Of a stretch of DNA of 60,727 bases, positions 17,794-25,796 are shown in pieces. The notes under the pieces were generated by a model. It did no database searches. It worked only from the letters and a program-made list of their open reading frames with translations, and was not told the origin of the DNA. Origin of the DNA: Gemmatimonadota bacterium (GTDB lineage: Bacteria; Gemmatimonadota; Gemmatimonadetes; Longimicrobiales; Longimicrobiaceae); the NCBI GenBank assembly GCA_028287185.1, contig JAQBQD010000041.1, positions 1 to 60,727 on the forward strand, in the 5' to 3' direction. Each line of letters starts with the position of its first letter. The stretch's first letter is position 1. Position numbers and translations under genes: made by a program.

Positions 17794-18636
17794 TTACGGA
17801 CGGGCCGGCGGGCGATGGACGACGGTGTCGTGGGCCTGCGGCTGCTTGCGCGGGAGCGCGGGGTGGCGCAGCGCGGCGGCGGGCGGCTGCGGCTTCGCGG
17901 GCGGCGGCGTGACGGCCGGGTTGTCGCCGACCAGGGGCTCGGCGTTGGACTTCGGGCCCGGCGGCACCGGCGCGGCGCCGCCGCCCTTGTACCAGGCCGT
18001 GTCCGGCGGCGGAGGAAGGACCGCGGCGGCTTCCGATCCGCCGCCCAGGGCGCCCAGCAGCGTCCGTGCGCGCTCCAGGTGCGTCTGCACCTTGGGGATC
18101 GCGCCGCCCACGCAGGCCTTGAGGTCGGCGTCCGTCGCCAGCCCCTGCCACACGCGCAGGCTGTCGAGCGCGGTGGAGTACGCCACCACCTGCAGCGTCA
18201 CGTACGTCCGGTCGAACGCGGGTCCGGCCGGCATCAGCGCCAGGAGCTGCGCGTTGGACTTCGAGACGGCGTCCATCGTGGACCACTGCGGCGGGGGCTG
18301 CGGGGCCTGGCTCGCCTTCACGCGAAGGGCTTCGAGCTCCGCGCGCAGCGCCTCGTGCTCGGCGATCATGGCCGTGGCGAGCTCGCGGACGCGGGCATCC
18401 TGCAGCTTGCCCATCGCCGCCTGCGCCGCCCCGATCTCGGACGAGTGGATCTGCCCGACGAGAAGGGCGATGCCGGGATCGGTGAGCGGCGCCCCGATCG
18501 CGGTCTGCGCCGTGGTGTGCGCCGCATCCCCCGTGGTGCCCGCCTGCTGGTCATCGGACGACCGGCCCCCGCCATTGCAGCCCGCCGCCATCCCCGCCAG
18601 GAGCAGCACCGCCACCGCGCCGCGATCTCGCATCAT
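17794..18636 (-). CDS. DUF4142-like lipoprotein (ferritin-like helical)
   Basis: A 280-residue lipoprotein: the signal MMRDRGAVAVLLLAGMAAGC ends in a lipobox cysteine at residue 20. Residues about 50-200 form a helical domain with the pattern LVGQIHSSEIGAAQAAMGKL, VRELATAMIAEHEALRAELE and TYVTLQVVAYSTALDSL, which resembles the DUF4142 ferritin-like periplasmic family. The C-terminal 80 residues are Pro-rich and probably disordered. Function in the family is unknown. The start has two adjacent ATGs (18636, 18633) after a GAGGGGAAG site. Confidence 0.78.
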   Translation of the reverse strand: MMRDRGAVAVLLLAGMAAGCNGGGRSSDDQQAGTTGDAAHTTAQTAIGAPLTDPGIALLVGQIHSSEIGAAQAAMGKLQDARVRELATAMIAEHEALRAELEALRVKASQAPQPPPQWSTMDAVSKSNAQLLALMPAGPAFDRTYVTLQVVAYSTALDSLRVWQGLATDADLKACVGGAIPKVQTHLERARTLLGALGGGSEAAAVLPPPPDTAWYKGGGAAPVPPGPKSNAEPLVGDNPAVTPPPAKPQPPAAALRHPALPRKQPQAHDTVVHRPPARP

Positions 18637-18807
18637 CTTCCCCCTCAATCCCCCGTTCGTCCCGGTCCTGCATGGTGCGCGGACGTGGCAAGAAGCGCGC
18701 ACGCGGCGCGGCACCGGGAATCGCGCGCCGCGCCGCATCGGCGAGGTGGTGGAGCGTGCGGCGGACGGACGGAAGCGATCGCCTCTGGCGCGGAAGATCC
18801 GCCGGCG

Positions 18808-19362
18808 TTACGCGCCGGCCGGCTTCTCCGGCACCGTTCCGCCCAGCGCGCGGACCACGTCGTCCTCCGTCGCGGCGCCCTCGAAGACGAAGACGACGCC
18901 GGGCGTGTCCATCACGTCCGGCAGCGGCGTCCCGGGCGCGGGCTCGCCGGGAAGGCGGAGCAGCCCCGCGTGGTCGGTGCCCAGCTCCAGCTCGTCGGCG
19001 GAGCCCAGCATGCCCTCGGACACCTCGCCGCGAAGCTTGCCCTTCTTGATCTTCGTGCCGTTCGGCAGGGTGGTGCCGCTGCGGATGAGCGGGTAGAAGG
19101 CGCCCGGGGACACGTTGGACGCGCCGGTCACGATCTGGAGCGGCGCCTCGCCGCCGTCGCTCACGGTGCACACCTTCAGGCGGTCGGCGTTGGGATGCTG
19201 CGCCACCGCGTCCACGCGGCCGACGACGACACCCCGCAGCAGCTCGGCCAGCGGAACGATGCGGGCCACGGGAAGGTCGCGGCCGGAGAGGCGCGCGGCG
19301 ATCTCTTCCGGCGTGCCGGCGAGCGAGGGGACCAGGTGGCGGCGAAGCAGGCTCAGGTTCAC
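18808..19362 (-). CDS. tRNA-binding (Trbp111/EMAP II) domain protein, PheT N-terminus-like
   Basis: A 184-residue protein that begins like the beta chain of phenylalanyl-tRNA synthetase (VNLSLLRRHLVPSLAGTPEE) and then carries an OB-fold tRNA-binding domain: VGRVDAVAQHPNADRLKVCTV, LQIVTGASNV and GEVSEGMLGSADEL. It ends before any B3/B4 or catalytic module, so it is a free-standing version of the PheT N-terminal region, comparable to the YtpR family. It may bind tRNA or act in translation quality control; this is inference. GTG 19362 is chosen to match the PheT start. A possible -10 element, TAGCTT, lies about 45 bases upstream on the minus strand (19404-19409), but no -35 fits. Confidence 0.8.
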   Translation of the reverse strand: MNLSLLRRHLVPSLAGTPEEIAARLSGRDLPVARIVPLAELLRGVVVGRVDAVAQHPNADRLKVCTVSDGGEAPLQIVTGASNVSPGAFYPLIRSGTTLPNGTKIKKGKLRGEVSEGMLGSADELELGTDHAGLLRLPGEPAPGTPLPDVMDTPGVVFVFEGAATEDDVVRALGGTVPEKPAGA

Positions 19363-19620
19363 GGCGCGTTCGGTTCTTGGGGGGATCGGGTTCCGGGACG
19401 CGCAAGCTACTGCCTGCCGCCGTCCCGCGGGAGCCCCCCGCGTTCGTACGATTCCGCCCGGCGTCGTCACCGACTCCTCGCGCCGCGAGCGCGATGGTCG
19501 ACGACGGCAAGGTCTCGATGAGCGCCGCGTACGGCCGGCAGCCGTCGGACGGAGTTGCCTAGCCGGGTCGCCGCGACCTTTCCTACTTTCGCCGCTCGGG
19601 CAGGGGACGCGACGGGCGCG

Positions 19621-21126
19621 TCAGTGGTCCTGCATCCACTGGAGCACCGCGTGGGTGAGACGCTGCAGCCGTGCATCGGCCGGCGAGCCGAACCAGTCGT
19701 CCAGCGCGCGCGCGTACTCGTTGCTTCCGCTGGCGAACACGCCCGCGCCCGAGGGGGCGATGAAGAAGGTGGTGTAGTAGAAGCCCGCGGGCCCCGTCCC
19801 TCCGCGGGGCAGGAACGGCGACTTGAAGAGCACCTGGAGGTTGGCGGGCGTGCGCCCGTTGCCCATGATCTCGTCGCCCTCGCCCGCCAGCGTGTCGGGG
19901 ATGCTGTCTCCCGGCTGGAGCCCCGCCGCGGCCAGGAACTGGCGGGCCTCGGGGCCGGCCGTGCTGTCGGCCACGTAGAGGGGACGCCCATCCGCCTCGG
20001 CCACCCTGTCGAACATGATCCCGTACACCGCGTTCTCGGGCTTGCCCAGCGACCGGAACCGCCGCGTGGCGACCTCGGGCGAGGCGGCATCGGGATCCGG
20101 GTCGTACTTGAAGCACGAGATGACCTGGTCGGCGCGCCCGGTCACCCGGCCGGGAGAAAGGCGCACGTTCCAGTACAGGTTGTTGCCCGAAAGGAAGGCG
20201 AGGTGCTTTCCCGCGTCCCGCAGCCGCTGCACGCGGTCGAACCCGGCCATCGTCCAGTACTCGTCGTGGCCCGCGAAGATGACGCCCTTCGAGGGGTCGA
20301 TCTCGGGACGCGCCGCTCCGCTCAGCCGCGCGTCCGAGACGTAGGTCACGTCCCAGCCCTCCTTCTCCAGCCAGTGCACCGCCTCCACCTCGTTGCTCAC
20401 CCCGCGCGTGTAGGCGAACATCGCCCCGCCCGTGCGTCCGTAGGGGCGCTCGAACGACACGTGGTGCCCGTATCCTCCGCCGGGATAGGTGTACAGGCTC
20501 GCGCCCCCGAAGCTGTTGTACGCCTGCCAGGTCAGCTGCGGCACCACGACGGTGAACCGCGTGCGGCGGTCGTCCTCCACCACGAGCGGATACGCGGCGG
20601 CCATTCCCGCGGCGTCCGTGACCTTGACCAGGTAGATCCCGCTGGTCCAGCCCGCCCCCAGCGGAACGCGCACGGTCACCTGCCACGGGCACTCCACGGG
20701 CCCGGGCACGGCGGGAGTGCAGGCCGGCTGGGGCGCGGCCGGCACCCCGCCGCGCTCCCATTCCATGCGCCCGCCGGCCCCACCGTAGTATCCCAGGCGA
20801 TACAGCTGCACCCGCACCGGCCCACGCATGGCGTGGACGTACACGTCCAGGGTGTCGCCGGCATGCGGGGCGTACGGGCTGGCCCACACCGACAGGTCCC
20901 CCTGCGGCGCCAGCCGCTCGGAGAACCACTCGCGTGATCCCGGCGCGGCGTTCTCGGCCTCGATGGGTGGCTTCTCCGGGACGGGAACGGTCACCGGCGG
21001 CGTGGGGGGCACGTTCGGAGCGGTGCTTCGCGCGGCATCGCTGCAGGCGCATGCCAGCGCCAGCAGCACCGGGACGAGCCGGGTTTCCGCACGCCGGCGC
21101 GAACGCGGGCAACAAGGGAGATGCAT
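19621..21126 (-). CDS. Lipoprotein with N,N-dimethylformamidase beta-subunit-like domain
   Basis: A 501-residue lipoprotein. The signal ends LLALACACSDAARS with a lipobox Cys, followed by a Pro-rich linker (VPPTPPVTVPVPEKPP). The main domain has SVWASPYAPHAGDTLDVYVH, LYRLGYYGGAGGRMEWERG, YLVKVTDAAG, the segment VVVPQLTWQAYNSFGGASLY and later GVIFAGHDEYWT and HLAFLSGNNLYW. These resemble the large subunit of N,N-dimethylformamidase and the wider family annotated after it. Those family members are mostly uncharacterised, so amidase activity is not assured. The start at ATG 21126 gives the lipoprotein signal; no strong ribosome site is present. Confidence 0.82.
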   Translation of the reverse strand: MHLPCCPRSRRRAETRLVPVLLALACACSDAARSTAPNVPPTPPVTVPVPEKPPIEAENAAPGSREWFSERLAPQGDLSVWASPYAPHAGDTLDVYVHAMRGPVRVQLYRLGYYGGAGGRMEWERGGVPAAPQPACTPAVPGPVECPWQVTVRVPLGAGWTSGIYLVKVTDAAGMAAAYPLVVEDDRRTRFTVVVPQLTWQAYNSFGGASLYTYPGGGYGHHVSFERPYGRTGGAMFAYTRGVSNEVEAVHWLEKEGWDVTYVSDARLSGAARPEIDPSKGVIFAGHDEYWTMAGFDRVQRLRDAGKHLAFLSGNNLYWNVRLSPGRVTGRADQVISCFKYDPDPDAASPEVATRRFRSLGKPENAVYGIMFDRVAEADGRPLYVADSTAGPEARQFLAAAGLQPGDSIPDTLAGEGDEIMGNGRTPANLQVLFKSPFLPRGGTGPAGFYYTTFFIAPSGAGVFASGSNEYARALDDWFGSPADARLQRLTHAVLQWMQDH

Positions 21127-21693
21127 CGAGGGTCGGGTGGAAGGAGCGTGAGAGGGCGCGTCCGCCGCCCCCGGATGGGCGCGGCGGTGCACGGAGGATC
21201 TGCCTGAACGGACGGGTGGAACGGGAGGGAACCGTTGCTGCCCCGACACTCCGCCTGGGACGCGAAGGTGCCGCATCGTGACGGCCCGTGGAGCGTCGGA
21301 CGAAGGCCGGCCGACCTGGATGTGGAGCGGGTGTGAGGGAACAAGAAACGTATCGCGCCAGCCGCTGTCAAGGCAGTCGTGTTTCGCTTCGGAACCCATG
21401 CAATATTGCGTGGATCATTGCACTTTGTTCACGGTTGCCACGGCACGTTCGGGACGCGCCCGTGCGTCCCTTGTGCGCATCCGACGTGGGCCGGGAAGCA
21501 GGGGCCGGTGCCGGACGCGGCCCGCGGCGCAGGCCCGCGGCGACAAACCGCCGGGCGGAGACCGGTGGGCGCGTCGCGGTCCGGCGGAGAGATCCTCCAG
21601 CCTCTCCACCCGAAGCCGCGCTCCGGCGTCGACGGGCGCGGCGGGGCGCGAGGGGACGATGACGATCCGACGGAGGAAGTCGCGTCCGCAGGC
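21127..21693. other. Intergenic region containing an AT-rich palindrome
   Basis: No gene was recognised. On the minus strand TTGACA (21366-21371) and TACGTT (21347-21352) might be promoter elements for the lipoprotein gene, but their 13-base spacing is too short for a normal sigma-70 promoter. The strand has an AT-rich patch around 21395-21435 that includes a near-perfect palindrome at 21397-21412. Confidence 0.4.
21397..21412. promoter_or_regulatory. AT-rich 16-base near-palindrome, candidate operator
   Basis: CATGCAATATTGCGTG reads the same on both strands except at one pair of positions. It is a striking AT-rich island in very GC-rich DNA and lies about 270 bases upstream of the minus-strand lipoprotein start. 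It could bind a dimeric regulator; there is no further support. Confidence 0.4.
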
Positions 21694-22182
21694 TCAGCGC
21701 GCTGGGGCGGCCACGGGGTCCGCGCGGGCGGCGGCGATGCGCTCGCGCAGGAAGGTGACGACGGGATGTGGCTTGAAGGGCGAGAGGAAGGTGTCCGCCG
21801 AGGCCAGGAAGCGCACCGGGCGCAGCTCGCCGGAAGGCAGGCGCACGCGCAGGGTGATGGCGCGCGGGTTGGAGAGCGCGAACTCGGAGACCGCCTCGAC
21901 CGCGGAGAGCGGCACCAGCCATTCGCTCCCGCCTGCGGGCACCACGAGGCGATCGTCCTCGATCCACACGTCGCTCAGCGCCCGCCGCAGCCAGAGAACG
22001 CCGCCGGCGACCACCGCCCACCACACGGTCATCATCACCTTCTGCGCCATCGGCACGTCCGGGACGTCCGGCGGGCCGCCCACCCACGCCAGCACGACGC
22101 CCGCGCCGAACGCGACGACGAACATCACGGGGAGCAGCACGCGCACCACGCGCGTGAGGCTGGAGGAGAGTCGCGTTCGCAT
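21694..22182 (-). CDS. Small membrane protein with PH-like domain
   Basis: A 162-residue protein with two hydrophobic segments at residues about 12-35 (VVRVLLPVMFVVAFGAGVVL) and 48-65 (VMMTVWWAVVAGGVLWL), then a beta-rich domain (IEDDRLVVPAGGSEWLVPL, SAVEAVSEF, AITLRVRLPSG) like the bacterial PH domains that follow two-helix anchors. These are usually of unknown function. It is divergent from the BNR-repeat gene. The ATG was chosen because it precedes the first membrane segment closely; no clear ribosome site is visible. Confidence 0.7.
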   Translation of the reverse strand: MRTRLSSSLTRVVRVLLPVMFVVAFGAGVVLAWVGGPPDVPDVPMAQKVMMTVWWAVVAGGVLWLRRALSDVWIEDDRLVVPAGGSEWLVPLSAVEAVSEFALSNPRAITLRVRLPSGELRPVRFLASADTFLSPFKPHPVVTFLRERIAAARADPVAAPAR

Positions 22183-22495
22183 GGGGGATTCGAGGGTGTC
22201 GAGGAGGAGTCGGACGGGGGACCGGGCTCGCGGTCGATCCGCTTGCGGACGCGTCCAGGATCCATCGCGGCGCGGCCGGCACGCGCAAACGTAAACGGAC
22301 GAGCCCGTCCGGGCCACGTTCTCGTTCGTGCGTTCGATTCCCTGGAGGATGTCCGGCTTCCGTGGAGAGCGCGGCGCGCCCTTGCAGGGCGTCCGGCGCC
22401 GGGGCATTGTACCGCGTCCCCGCCCCGCGGCCGTCCTATCCGGCAAACCGCGGCGCCGCGCCGGAATCGTCCTCCCCCGACCGACCCCACACCGA
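22183..22495. other. Divergent promoter region
   Basis: About 310 bases between the PH-like membrane gene (minus) and the first BNR-repeat gene (plus). A weak TTGCAG, 17 bases, CATTGT arrangement (22383-22411) could serve the plus gene. No open frame or repeat of note. Confidence 0.35.
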
Positions 22496-25264
22496 ATGAG
22501 ACCGTTCACCACCGCGGCGGCCGCGGGGCTGGCCCTGCTGGCGCTCGCCCACGCCACGCCGGCACAGGAGGGCGGCCGCGCCCGCGCCGACAGCGTGCCC
22601 GACGCGAAGCGCGAGACCGCGCGCCAGGACGCCCAGCAGCGCGACACCGCCGCCGCGCGCCCGCCCACGCCGCCCGACACGGCGGGTCCGCTCACCCGCT
22701 TCACCCGCGGCTTCCCGCTGCGCAACCTGGGGCCGGCGGCGTTCGCGGGGCGCATCACGGCGGTGGCGGTGCCGCGCGGGTCGCGGCGCACCATCTACCT
22801 GGGCACGGCGGGCGGCGGGGTGTGGAAGAGCGGCAACGCGGGCATCACCTGGGCGCCCGTGGGCGACAGCCTGGGCGTGAGCAGCATCGGCGACGTGGCC
22901 GTGGCGCCCTCGGACAGCGGCGTGGTGTGGGCGGGCACCGGCGAGCGCAACAGCCTGCGGTCGCAGTTCTGGGGCAACGGCGTGCACGTGTCGGCGGACG
23001 GCGGCAAGACGTGGCGCCACGCGGGGCTGGAGGCCACGCGGCACATCGGGCGCATCGTCATCCATCCCACCAATCCGAACGTCGTCTACGTCGGCGCGCT
23101 GGGCCACCTGTGGGGTCCCAACCGCGACCGCGGCGTCTACAAGACCACGGACGCGGGCCGCACCTGGCAGAAGGTGCTGTTCGTGGACGACACCACGGGA
23201 GTGGTGGACCTGGCGATGGACCCGTCGAACCCCGAGGTCCTCTACGCCGCCACCTGGCACCGGCTGCGCTGGGGCGGGTCGCACATGGAGGGCGCGGGCG
23301 CCGGCAGCGGCATCTGGAAGACGGCGGACGGCGGGCGCACCTGGACGCGCCTGAACGATCCCCGCCTGCGCAACGGCCTGCCCACGGGCGACCTGGGCCG
23401 CATCGGCCTGGCCGTCTCGGAGAAGGATCCGCGCACCGTCTACGCCGTGATCGCCGTGGACCGCGGGGTGACGGACGTGCGCAAGGCGCCGTTCGGGGGC
23501 GTGTTCCGGTCCGACGACGCGGGGGCCACGTGGCGCCATGTGAACGACCTGGCCGCCAATCCCCACTACTACTACGACGAGATCCGCGTCGACCCGACGA
23601 ACGCGGAGCACGTGTGGGTGGCGGCCTCGCCGCTGCTGGAGAGCAAGGACGGCGGGCGCAGCTTCGAGCCCGACTCGCTGGCCCGCGTGCACGTGGACAA
23701 CCACGCGCTCTGGATCGACCCGGCGGACCCCGCGCACATGCTGCTGGGCAACGACGGCGGGCTCTACACGTCGTACGACGCGGGCAAGGCGTGGGAGCAC
23801 CATGCCATCCCCGTCGGCCAGTTCTACACCGTGGCGGTGGACAGCTCGGTCACGCCGTACCGCGTGTGCGGCGGGCTGCAGGACAACGGCGTGTGGTGCG
23901 GCCCCAGCGCGACGCGCGACACGCTGGGCATCACCGACGCCGACTGGTACCCCGTGAACGGCGGCGACGGGATGTGGGTGCAGGTGCCCGCGCACGACCC
24001 CTACACCTTCGTCTCCGAGTCCCAGTTCGGCAGCATCAGCCGCTACGACGCGCGCACCGGCGAGCGCGACGACCTCCAGCCCCTGTCGCTCGATGCGGGG
24101 CGGCGCAGCGGCTTCGAGTACCGCTGGGGATGGACGGCGCCCCTCGTCCTGTCCCAGCACGACACCACGGTGCTCTACGCCGGCAGCAACCACCTGATGC
24201 GCATGAAGCTGCGCGGCGAGGACTGGGAGGTGCTGGGCCCCGACATGACCCGCGCCGGCCGCGAGAGCCCCGAGCCGGACACTGGATCTACGTCCTACCA
24301 CGCCCTGTTCGCCATCGGCGAGAGCCCGCGCACGGGGCAGGTGCTGTGGACGGGCAGCGACGACGGCCTGGTGTGGCTGTCGCGCGACGCCGGGCGCACC
24401 TGGACCAACGTGACGGGCCGCTTTCCGCGCGGGGCCCCGACGCGCTGCTTCGTGAGCGCCATCGCCCCGTCGCACTTCGCGGACGGCACGGCGTACCTGG
24501 TCTACGACTGCCACCACCGCGACGACTACGCTCCGCACGTCTATCGCACTGCGGACTTCGGGCAGAGCTGGACGGACGTGGGGCGCGGGCTGCCGGCGGA
24601 GGGCGGGAGCCTCACCGTGTTCGAGAGCCCGCGCAACCCGCGGCTGGTGTGGGTGGGCACGGCGACGGGTGCATGGGTCACCACCGACGGCGCGCGCACC
24701 TGGCAGCGCTTCGGCAAGAACCTGCCGCCGGTGCCGGTGATGATGTTCGGGATGAGCAACGCGCAGCACGACCTGGTGCTCGCCACGCACGGCCGCGGCA
24801 TGTGGGTGACGAACGTGGCCGCGCTGGAGGAGCCGGCGGACAGCGTGCTCGCGGACAGGGCGCGCCTCTTCGCCGTCGCGCCCGCCTTCCAGTACCGCTA
24901 CGTGGACACGTACCCCAGCTTCGGCGCCAAGCCCAACGTCTTCCCCAACCCGCCCCGCGGCGCCGTCATCCAGTACTGGCTGAAGGAGGCGCAGCCCGCC
25001 GCGGTGGACCTGGTCATCACCGACGCCCACGGCCAGCAGGTGCGCAAGCTCACGGGCGCGGGATACGCCGGCCTGCAGCGCGTGACCTGGGACCTGAACC
25101 GCGACAGGCCCCGCCCCCGCGAGCTGGGCGGCCCCCTGGGCGGAGACCTGCGCCGCGTGGAGCCGGGCGAGTACACCGTGACGCTGGAGGTGGGCGGCCG
25201 GAAGATGCAGCAGAAGGTCACCGTCCGTGCCTGGCCCGCGACCCCGTACGTGCCGATCCGGTAG
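22496..25264 (+). CDS. Exported BNR-repeat (VPS10/sortilin-like) beta-propeller protein
   Basis: A 922-residue exported protein with a signal peptide (MRPFTTAAAAGLALLALAHA). Its bulk is a series of BNR/Asp-box blades, S/T-x-D-G-G-x-T-W and variants: VWKSGNAGITWAPV, VSADGGKTWRHAG, KTTDAGRTWQKV, KTADGGRTWTRL, LSRDAGRTWTNV, and VTTDGARTWQRF. It belongs to the large WD40/YVTN/BNR-like proteins of about 1000 residues. The C-terminus (VDLVITDAHGQQVRKLTGAG and EPGEYTVTLEVGG) resembles a FlgD-type immunoglobulin module. Role is unknown; extracellular glycan or protein binding is usual for the fold. A paralogue lies at 30232-33306. A strong hairpin follows at 25341-25374. Confidence 0.87.
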   Translation: MRPFTTAAAAGLALLALAHATPAQEGGRARADSVPDAKRETARQDAQQRDTAAARPPTPPDTAGPLTRFTRGFPLRNLGPAAFAGRITAVAVPRGSRRTIYLGTAGGGVWKSGNAGITWAPVGDSLGVSSIGDVAVAPSDSGVVWAGTGERNSLRSQFWGNGVHVSADGGKTWRHAGLEATRHIGRIVIHPTNPNVVYVGALGHLWGPNRDRGVYKTTDAGRTWQKVLFVDDTTGVVDLAMDPSNPEVLYAATWHRLRWGGSHMEGAGAGSGIWKTADGGRTWTRLNDPRLRNGLPTGDLGRIGLAVSEKDPRTVYAVIAVDRGVTDVRKAPFGGVFRSDDAGATWRHVNDLAANPHYYYDEIRVDPTNAEHVWVAASPLLESKDGGRSFEPDSLARVHVDNHALWIDPADPAHMLLGNDGGLYTSYDAGKAWEHHAIPVGQFYTVAVDSSVTPYRVCGGLQDNGVWCGPSATRDTLGITDADWYPVNGGDGMWVQVPAHDPYTFVSESQFGSISRYDARTGERDDLQPLSLDAGRRSGFEYRWGWTAPLVLSQHDTTVLYAGSNHLMRMKLRGEDWEVLGPDMTRAGRESPEPDTGSTSYHALFAIGESPRTGQVLWTGSDDGLVWLSRDAGRTWTNVTGRFPRGAPTRCFVSAIAPSHFADGTAYLVYDCHHRDDYAPHVYRTADFGQSWTDVGRGLPAEGGSLTVFESPRNPRLVWVGTATGAWVTTDGARTWQRFGKNLPPVPVMMFGMSNAQHDLVLATHGRGMWVTNVAALEEPADSVLADRARLFAVAPAFQYRYVDTYPSFGAKPNVFPNPPRGAVIQYWLKEAQPAAVDLVITDAHGQQVRKLTGAGYAGLQRVTWDLNRDRPRPRELGGPLGGDLRRVEPGEYTVTLEVGGRKMQQKVTVRAWPATPYVPIR

Positions 25265-25340
25265 GCGTGGAACGGTTCGGTGGATACGGAGACGCGGTTC
25301 GTGGGATGCGGATCGGACGCCCGCGAGGTCGATCGAGGAT

Positions 25341-25374
25341 GACGGGCCGCCGGCGTGGCTGCCGGCGGCCCGTC
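25341..25374 (+). terminator. Perfect hairpin, probable terminator of the BNR-repeat gene
   Basis: Two exact 14-base arms (25341-25354 and 25361-25374) enclose a 6-base loop, about 75 bases after the BNR gene stop codon. A short T/G-rich stretch follows, but there is no real T-run. Confidence 0.65.
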
Positions 25375-25565
25375 GTCGTTGGACCCTGGTCGCTCGATCG
25401 AGGCCGCCGCACGCTGCGGATCCGATCAGATCGACACGCCGGGTCGGCGGCTCGCGCGCGATCGGTTTCGCGACGCGGGGCTCCGCGCCATGCGGATCAA
25501 CCGCGCGGCTCGAACCACGACCATCCTCCGGACGGGCGGTGGCGGTCCGCGTAGGAGCGATTGTA

Positions 25566-25596
25566 GTTCCAGCCAGGGGCTTCATGCCCCTGGAAC
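25566..25596. repeat. REP-like hairpin
   Basis: CCAGGGGC (25573-25580) and GCCCCTGG (25586-25593) are exact complements around a TTCAT loop, and GTTCC/GGAAC extend the outer ends. Free-standing hairpins of the GGGGC-loop-GCCCC type are dispersed in many GC-rich genomes. Only one copy is visible here. Confidence 0.5.
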
Positions 25597-25796
25597 CGCC
25601 CGCCCCACTCCCACCCCCGCCACTCGCGCGGTCGGCGGCGAATCGCCGTATCGAACGCCTGGTTTCCTCCGTCGCCCCGAGTCCCCGGCGACGATCGGAT
25701 CGGTCGATCGAATCGAATCTCCCCGAGGCGGCGATGGGCGCTTATCTTGCCGCATCGATCGCATCCGCGATCCCGCTCCGCGTTCCAAGGCCGCCG

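Larger units (their letters stand above)
25265..25796. other. Intergenic region with terminator, REP-like hairpin and GATC clusters
   Basis: No gene was recognised. The region holds the terminator of the BNR gene (25341-25374), a second hairpin (25566-25596) and many GATC sites, for example three in 25 bases at 25692-25716. TATCTT at 25743-25748, 49 bases before the oxidoreductase start, may be a -10 element, but no -35 fits. Confidence 0.5.
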
